Shown here in pieces: positions 58,693 to 64,000 of a stretch of DNA of 64,000 nucleotides (position 1 is its first letter; each line of letters begins with the position of its first letter). This stretch comes from CAVPDE01 sp963702565 (lineage in GTDB: Bacteria; Desulfobacterota; DSM-4660; Desulfatiglandales; HGW-15), in NCBI GenBank assembly GCA_963702565.1, contig CAVPDE010000022.1, forward strand, positions 62,001 to 126,000, in the 5' to 3' direction. The translations under genes were made by a program, and so were the position numbers. The notes under the pieces are model-generated. The model searched no databases, was not told the DNA's origin, and saw only the letters and a program-made list of their open reading frames with translations.

Positions 58693-60717
58693 ATGGATCA
58701 GGAGAAGAAGCTCTACCCCACCGGGCACAACCCTCTGTTCATCAAACCGTCCCGCCCCATGCCCAAGGAAGTGGCCATGATCGGCGCCGGAACCATCGGA
58801 CCGGACATCGGCTACTACATCAAGACCGCGCTTCCCAACATCACGCTCTATCTCGTGGATGTGGTGGAGGAGCCGCTCAAAAACGCACAGAAGCGCTTCG
58901 AGGGCTATGCAAAGAAGGCGGTGGAGAACAAGAAGATGAAAGAGGACAAGGCCAAGGAAGTCCTCGCCAACATTGTCTGCACCATGGACTACAACCAGAT
59001 CAAGAACTGCGACCTGGTGATTGAAGCGGCCACGGAAAACATTTCCCTCAAACAGAAGATCTTTGAGACCGTAGAGAGCATCGTTCGTCCTGAAACGATC
59101 ATCACCTCGAACACCAGCTCCATCCCGGCAGACAGGATTTTCAACAAGATGAAAATTCCGGAGAGGACGACCATCACGCACTTCTTTGCCCCCGCGTGGC
59201 GCTCCCTGCCCGTCGAAGTGATTCGGTGGCAGAAGTCGAGTCAGAAGACGGTGGACTACCTCTTCTGGTTCTTCGGCCAGACCGGAAAGGTGCCGATTAT
59301 CACGGACAACGTCATTTGCTTCATGTTGGACCGCGTCTTTGACAACTGGTGCAACGATGCGGCCTACCTCCTGCCCTATGCCACGGCGAGCCAGATCGAC
59401 AAGGTGACCGAAGAGTTTGTGGGCGGAGGCCCCTTCTTTGTTTTGAACATGGCAAACGGCAACCCGATCATCACGGAAACCAACACCCTCCAGATGGAGG
59501 AAGGGGCTCACTACAAGCCGGCTCCAATCTTCCCCTCTGTGGACCGGTGGCTCACGAAACGCCCCGGCTCCAAAGTGGATGTGCCTGAGGATGTGAAAAA
59601 GAAGGTGAGGGATCGGATGCTGGGCATTCTTTTCTCCCAGTCCTTCGACATTGTGGATCGGGGGATCGGCACGCTGGGTGACCTGAACTACGGGTGCCAG
59701 ATCGCCCTGGGTTTCAAGAAAGGTCCTCTGGACATCATGAGGAGCCTGGGGGAAGCCGAGGTCGGCCGGATCATGAAGAAATTCGGAGAAGACCGGCCCG
59801 GTTATCCGCAGCCGAACAAGCCCTTCTCCTTTTACCAGGATTTCAATCGGTTCCTTCTGGTCGACGAGATCGACGGGGTGATCGCGATCACCTTGAGACG
59901 GCCGGAGGCGCTCAATGCCATCAGCGACGAGATCAATAACGAGATTCTGGGCGTTCTCAAGAAGTATGCAAACGACGCGGCGATCAAAGGGTTTGTCATC
60001 ACCGGTTACGGGAACAGAGCCTTCTCGGCGGGTGCGGACATTGGGAAATTTCCTCAGACTTTAGGGAACAAAGAGGCCGCGGCTAAATATGCAAGGGATT
60101 GTGCCGAAGTGCAGCTCTTTATGGACAAGATGCAAAAACCGGTAGTGGCGGCCATCAACGGCATGGCCTTGGGCGGAGGGTTTGAAATTGCTCTTCGGTG
60201 CCACGGCATGGTGGCCACCAAGAACGCTTTCTTCCAGTTCCCGGAAATCACCCTTGGAATTCTCCCGGGCATCGGCGGCTGCATTGTGCCCTACCGCAAG
60301 TGGCCTCAGGGGGCCAAGCGTTTCCATGAGATGATCTGTGTGGCCAGGCCCATCAATGCCAAGGAAGCCCTGGAGATCGGCATGGTGTCCAAGCTCGTGG
60401 ACGATATTCCCGATCTCATCAAGGCGGCGGTGGAGGAAGCCAAGAGCCTCCAGGGCAAGGTGAAGAGAATTCCTGACGGGAAAGTCGAGATTCCCGACTT
60501 CTCGATTCCTGATCCTCCCATGGCAGGAAAGCAGGGGCTCAGCAAAGAGGCCGTGTCCATCATCATCAAGACGATTAAGGCGGGCGCCGCAGCGGCCACC
60601 TTCGACCAGGCGCTCGAAATGGGGTATGAGGGGAATGCGGAGATCGCTTGCACGGACGCCGCTCGGGAAGGCATTTCAGCGTTTCTGGAAAAGAGGAGGC
60701 CGGATTTCAAGAAGTAA
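58693..60717 (+). CDS. 3-hydroxyacyl-CoA dehydrogenase / enoyl-CoA hydratase fusion (dehydrogenase first)
   Basis: A 674-residue bifunctional beta-oxidation enzyme. The N-terminal half is the NAD-dependent dehydrogenase (VAMIGAGTIGPDIGYYIKTA, about 28; NTSSIPADRIF; FFAPAWRSLPVEVIR with the catalytic His in ITHFF). The C-terminal half (about 390-674) is a crotonase with both catalytic glutamates, GGGFEIALR and FPEITLGILPG. The order is opposite to FadB and like archaeal crotonyl-CoA hydratase/3-hydroxybutyryl-CoA dehydrogenase fusions. AAGGAGA lies before the ATG. It completes a beta-oxidation sequence with the acyl-CoA dehydrogenase of the island. Confidence 0.92.
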   Translation: MDQEKKLYPTGHNPLFIKPSRPMPKEVAMIGAGTIGPDIGYYIKTALPNITLYLVDVVEEPLKNAQKRFEGYAKKAVENKKMKEDKAKEVLANIVCTMDYNQIKNCDLVIEAATENISLKQKIFETVESIVRPETIITSNTSSIPADRIFNKMKIPERTTITHFFAPAWRSLPVEVIRWQKSSQKTVDYLFWFFGQTGKVPIITDNVICFMLDRVFDNWCNDAAYLLPYATASQIDKVTEEFVGGGPFFVLNMANGNPIITETNTLQMEEGAHYKPAPIFPSVDRWLTKRPGSKVDVPEDVKKKVRDRMLGILFSQSFDIVDRGIGTLGDLNYGCQIALGFKKGPLDIMRSLGEAEVGRIMKKFGEDRPGYPQPNKPFSFYQDFNRFLLVDEIDGVIAITLRRPEALNAISDEINNEILGVLKKYANDAAIKGFVITGYGNRAFSAGADIGKFPQTLGNKEAAAKYARDCAEVQLFMDKMQKPVVAAINGMALGGGFEIALRCHGMVATKNAFFQFPEITLGILPGIGGCIVPYRKWPQGAKRFHEMICVARPINAKEALEIGMVSKLVDDIPDLIKAAVEEAKSLQGKVKRIPDGKVEIPDFSIPDPPMAGKQGLSKEAVSIIIKTIKAGAAAATFDQALEMGYEGNAEIACTDAAREGISAFLEKRRPDFKK

Positions 60718-61420
60718 CAGGCGTCGCTTTATCCCGATTCACAAGGAGCCTGCCTCGATTTTGGTCGGGGCCGGCTCTTCTGTCCTGCATTCTCAGTTCT
60801 TGTTCCCGCCAATAATTTTGGCATTGACTCCGCCATTTTTCATGAAAAATTGGCGGCACCGATCGGTATGACGAGGACCGGATCCATTTCATCCCTGTCA
60901 CCGATTTTTTCAGCGAGGCGACTCACCTCTTCTTTCAACCGACATGAAGTCGGCCAGTTGGGAACGATTCAGGCAATCCCTCTCATGATCACGCAGTGGT
61001 GAAGCGAATGAGTGCGGCAGGGGTTCCTTTCGGGGTTGAACGCTACCTCCAAGCAAATGAAAAAATGAGGTTCAAAGAATTCTCAGAATCCTCCAGCCGG
61101 GATTCAAGCCCTGAAAGCCCCCGGTACAAGACTTCAGATCAGTAACCAGAGGTTGAGTTCATATGGGCTCGGTGGTAAGTTCTGATGTCAGGGCAGGTCA
61201 AGAAGAACACTGGCCGTTGACTGCACCGGGCATTAGAACCTCTGTAGGACCAGTGCACAGAGGCGGCGGAGAGATTGCGGTTCTTCAAACACTTCACCCT
61301 GGTCCAGGGGTGAAACTGGCCCCGGTTTCCAAGTGAGCACAAGCATTACAGCGGGAGTTCCGGATCGGCGAGAAAAAAGACTTCGTCTTCTAGGGACACG
61401 CAGATTTTGGGAGGAACGGA
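60718..61420. other. Large intergenic region, possible decayed gene
   Basis: About 700 bases with no intact gene. Short stretches on the minus strand read like protein (about 60840-61060, for example LKEEVSRLAEKIGDRDEMDP and LRDHERDCLNRSQLADFMS). They are in different frames and interrupted by stops, so a frameshifted remnant is possible. A GCCAATTTTTCATGAAAAATGGC palindrome lies at about 60831-60856. I recognise no RNA gene. GGGAGGA at the right end serves the next gene. Confidence 0.4.
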
Positions 61421-61912
61421 ATGCGAGTTGCGGTTTTTGCCACTGGCGGAACATTCGACAAAGAATACAACGAACTCAAAGGACAACTTTACTTCAAGAG
61501 GACTCATATTTCGGAGATGCTGGCTCTGGGCAGATCTCGCGTCCCCATAAGACTTCAGAGCCTTATGATGAAGGACAGTCTGTACATGACGACCGCCGAT
61601 CGCCAGAAGATTGCATCCGCGTGCCGGTTGGCCCGGGAGCGAAGGATTGTGATTACTCACGGCACAGACACAATGGAGGATACAGCCCGCTTCTTGGCAA
61701 AAAAAGTGCCTGATAAAACCGTGGTTTTGACAGGAGCCATGATCCCGTACAAGTTTGGGAGTTCTGACGGGCTGTTCAATCTTGGCAGCGCACTGGCACT
61801 CGCCCAAGTGCTCCCCCCAGGGATCTACGTCGCAATGAATGGGCGTTACTTTACGTGGGATTCGGTCGCGAAGAATCGAAGGACTGGAGTGTTCGAGGAA
61901 AAAGTGCCCTGA
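61421..61912 (+). CDS. Single-domain L-asparaginase-like protein
   Basis: A 163-residue protein equal to only the N-terminal domain of type I/II asparaginases (usually 320-350 residues). Both catalytic Thr motifs are kept: ATGGTFDK (about 7-14) and ITHGTDTMEDTARFL (about 78-92). GAMIPYKFGSSDGLFNLGSA follows. Single-domain members occur in Pseudomonas and other Proteobacteria and are not necessarily truncated. The C-terminus RRTGVFEEKVP looks complete, so I call it intact. Amidohydrolase substrate unknown. Confidence 0.82.
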   Translation: MRVAVFATGGTFDKEYNELKGQLYFKRTHISEMLALGRSRVPIRLQSLMMKDSLYMTTADRQKIASACRLARERRIVITHGTDTMEDTARFLAKKVPDKTVVLTGAMIPYKFGSSDGLFNLGSALALAQVLPPGIYVAMNGRYFTWDSVAKNRRTGVFEEKVP

Positions 61913-62037
61913 GCCAAGCCGACCACACGACAGCACACCCCGCGCTGCGTATGATGTTTGTCGTCGGCGACAGAGAAAGAGATTATGACCATACTTATAA
62001 CTGCCTTGCAATAGGATGAACTTACAGGAGGGAGCAG

Positions 62038-62682
62038 ATGGACACGCATCAGACTGTGTGGAACGAGAAGGTTGCAAAGGATATTATGAGCCATTTGGTG
62101 AAGCGAAGGATGGAAGCCAGCTATGCCGCTACAGCGGATCAAGCCAGAAAAGAGATTCTGGCCATGATCCCGAAAGGAGCCGTGGTGTTTCGCTGCGGCT
62201 CCATGACGGCGGGAGGCATGGGCTTGTGGGAAGCGATCCCCAAGCTGCCGGATGTCAGACTGATCGATCCCTATCGTCCGGAACTCTCCAGGGAAGAGGG
62301 CTTGGAGCAAAGGCGGCTAGGAATGGCGGCGGACATAATGATCGCCAGTGTGAACGCGATCACCCTGGACGGCAAGCTGGTCAACCTGGACGGCATGGGC
62401 AACAGGGTGGCGGCCATGGCGTTTGGACCGAGGAAAGTCATTCTGGTGGTCGGGATGAACAAGGTTGCGGCTGATCTGGACTCGGCCATGGCGAGAGTCA
62501 AACACTACGCGGCACCGGTCAATGCCATTCGCCTGGGGCTTCCGACGCCCTGCGTGGAGACCGGACTGTGCGCGGACTGCAAATCACCCCAGCGGATCTG
62601 CAACATATGGAGCATCATTGAAGGCCACATTGTCAAAGACCGTATCCACGTGAAGCTGGTGGGTGAGAATCTGGGATACTAA
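62038..62682 (+). CDS. LUD-domain (LutC/YkgG-like) protein
   Basis: A 214-residue member of the lactate-utilisation LUD family (old DUF162). Family features include GAVVFRCGSMTAGGMGLWEA, MIASVNAITLDGKLVNLDG, NRVAAMAFGPRKVILVVGMN and the cysteine-bearing VETGLCADCKSPQRICN. LutABC partners are absent, so this is a stand-alone LUD protein whose role is not known. The ATG at 62038 has AGGAGGGAG upstream. It lies 125 bases after the asparaginase-like gene. Confidence 0.85.
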   Translation: MDTHQTVWNEKVAKDIMSHLVKRRMEASYAATADQARKEILAMIPKGAVVFRCGSMTAGGMGLWEAIPKLPDVRLIDPYRPELSREEGLEQRRLGMAADIMIASVNAITLDGKLVNLDGMGNRVAAMAFGPRKVILVVGMNKVAADLDSAMARVKHYAAPVNAIRLGLPTPCVETGLCADCKSPQRICNIWSIIEGHIVKDRIHVKLVGENLGY

Positions 62683-62765
62683 GGGCGTTGTACAGGGCAA
62701 CCAGGTTGGGGGTTTCTCATTGATGGGCAGTTGAGACCCATGTTTAGGGGACAAAAGGGAGAGAC

Positions 62766-64000
62766 TCAGGACCCGTAATGTTTGCGGATTTCTTTCTTGA
62801 GGATCTTTCCTTGGGGGCTTTTGGGCAACTCTTTCCAGAAGTCCACGCTCTTCGGCTTCTTGTACCCAGCCAGGTTTCTGCTGCAAAACTCAATGATCTC
62901 TGCCTCCGAGACTTGGACGCCCTGCTTCGGCACAATGACGGCTTTCACGACTTCTCCCCAATGCTCGTCAGGAAATCCGATGACCGAGGCCTCTGAGACA
63001 GAGGGATGCCCGTAGAGGACCTCTTCGATCTCGCGGGGGTACACATTGACGCCGCCGGAGATGATCAGATCATCCTTCCTTTCCACCATGTACACGTAGC
63101 CGTCTTCATCCATCCTTCCCAGATCACCCGTGTGGAGCCATCCGTTCCTGAGCTTCTTGGCGGTCTGTTCAGGCATCTGCCAGTACCCTGCCATCATGGC
63201 TTCGCTCCTGCCGATGATCTCACCCACCTCTCCGACCGGGACGTCATGATCCTCATCGTCCACGACTCTGATCTCGTAGTTGACGACGGGCTTACCGCAC
63301 GAGGCGAGCCTTGCAAGAGTCTTCTCAGAGCCATCCAGAACATGGTCCTCCGGCTTGAGCACCGTGGTGAGGGGGCCACTCTCCGTCTGACCGTAGAGCT
63401 GAGCAAAACCGCATGAAAAAATAGCCATGGCCTTCTTCAGGAGTTCAACGGGCATGACCGAGGCGGCGTAGAGGATCAAGCGCAGACTGCTCAAGTCATA
63501 TTGAGCAATGTTCGGCGCCTGGATGAGGCTGTGGATCATGGTCGGCACGAACTGGCACCGCGTGATCCGCTCTTTCGAGATGTAAGCCAGGATGTCTTCG
63601 GGGTTAAAGGCCCCCTCGCGCCGGATGTAAAAGGTGTTCGGCATGAAGGAATGGCGCACGATGTTGTCCTCGCCGGCAACGTGGTACATGGGAAAGGTGA
63701 TCAAGACCCTTTCGTCGTAGTCGACCTTCAGCTCAATGACGCCTGCGACCGCGTTGGACATGAGATGCCTGTGGGTCCTCATGGCGCCCTTTGGCTTTCC
63801 GGTGGTGCCTCCCGTGAAAATGATGCTCAACACATCATCTTCCAACACCTTCGTGTTCGGTTCCTGTCCGCGTCCCCTGGCAATAAGGGCCTCGTAGTCC
63901 TCCATGAAAAGAAGAGAGGTCTTTTCCAGGCAGATATATTTCTCCACCGATTTCAATTCCGGCTTCAGGGCGCTTACCGTTTCAAGGAAATCGCCGTCGA
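62766..64000 (-). CDS. Acyl-CoA synthetase (AMP-dependent ligase), N-terminus outside window
   Basis: The 411 codons seen are the C-terminal part of a class I adenylate-forming enzyme; the frame stays open to the window edge. Motifs: IIFTGGTTGKPKGAM (P-loop), LYGQTESGPLT, WLHTGDLGRMDEDGYVYMVE, RKDDLIISGGVNVYPREIEE and the catalytic Lys in PKSPQGKILKKEI. It looks like a medium- or long-chain acid:CoA ligase. The gene is convergent with the LUD gene and unrelated by strand to the catabolic island. The start codon cannot be assigned. Confidence 0.92.
   Translation of the reverse strand, partial: DGDFLETVSALKPELKSVEKYICLEKTSLLFMEDYEALIARGRGQEPNTKVLEDDVLSIIFTGGTTGKPKGAMRTHRHLMSNAVAGVIELKVDYDERVLITFPMYHVAGEDNIVRHSFMPNTFYIRREGAFNPEDILAYISKERITRCQFVPTMIHSLIQAPNIAQYDLSSLRLILYAASVMPVELLKKAMAIFSCGFAQLYGQTESGPLTTVLKPEDHVLDGSEKTLARLASCGKPVVNYEIRVVDDEDHDVPVGEVGEIIGRSEAMMAGYWQMPEQTAKKLRNGWLHTGDLGRMDEDGYVYMVERKDDLIISGGVNVYPREIEEVLYGHPSVSEASVIGFPDEHWGEVVKAVIVPKQGVQVSEAEIIEFCSRNLAGYKKPKSVDFWKELPKSPQGKILKKEIRKHYGS

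Noticed and set aside
37906..60717. Catabolic island considered as an integrative element
   Set aside because: No integrase, tRNA junction, attachment repeats or transfer genes are visible; xerD at position 1 is far away and is a housekeeping type.

Overview
The window looks like a chromosomal piece of a strictly anaerobic, probably sulfate-reducing or syntrophic member of the Desulfobacterota (former Deltaproteobacteria). The evidence is a complete dsrMKJOP operon, a tetraheme cytochrome c3-type protein, an NfnAB-like transhydrogenase, a ferredoxin-fused electron-transfer flavoprotein, split coenzyme-B12 mutase genes, a TRAP transporter, one apparent selenoprotein, and intergenic repeats of a kind common in this group. 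There are no rRNA, tRNA, phage, IS-transposase or CRISPR loci. Organism assignment is inference from gene content.

Layout. 1-5 kb: xerD (cut by the window edge), an M24B peptidase, a secreted subtilase with an STN-like domain, and a TPR protein overlapping an exported YidD-like protein, followed by repeats. 5-12.4 kb: an RNB exoribonuclease, then a purB-led minus-strand set whose last three genes (YkuD+NTF2 protein, membrane/coiled-coil protein, M99 carboxypeptidase) resemble the Csd6/Csd4 peptidoglycan-trimming pair of helical Epsilonproteobacteria. 12.8-21 kb: orn, nfnB/nfnA, an MFS transporter, an ACT protein, an OsmC-like gene with an in-frame TGA at its active-site position, and SIMPL, WbqC and polysaccharide-deacetylase proteins. 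21-27.5 kb: tatC, glycerate kinase, the yebC-ruvC-ruvA-ruvB block and rlmE. 27.6-34.4 kb: a strong promoter, an RsbRD-like gene, dsrMKJOP, a ferredoxin and a cytochrome c3. 34.4-37.8 kb: fusA and mltG.

37.7-60.7 kb is a catabolic island, all on the plus strand: family III CoA-transferase, etfB, ferredoxin-etfA, acyl-CoA dehydrogenase, GntR regulator, split methylmalonyl-CoA-type mutase, DctPQM TRAP transporter, PaaK-like CoA ligase, three-subunit molybdenum hydroxylase, HyuA/HyuB pair, and a 3-hydroxyacyl-CoA dehydrogenase/enoyl-CoA hydratase fusion. It opens with a sigma70-type promoter whose -10 lies in a perfect TGTATAC-C-GTATACA palindrome, a plausible operator for the GntR protein. Together the genes suggest uptake of an organic acid, CoA activation, hydroxylation and hydrolytic or carboxylating ring chemistry, beta-oxidation with flavin-based bifurcation, and B12 carbon-skeleton rearrangement. 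The substrate is unknown. 61.4-64 kb carries a single-domain asparaginase, a LUD protein and a truncated acyl-CoA synthetase.

The best candidates for new biology are the selenocysteine OsmC with a SECIS-like hairpin, the Csd4/Csd6-like wall-trimming operon, the CarCDE-like bifurcating module with an acyl-CoA dehydrogenase lacking the usual catalytic Glu, a hyuA whose lysine/alanine-rich tail lies between the arms of an inverted repeat, and several families of palindromic intergenic repeats, some of which run into gene ends.
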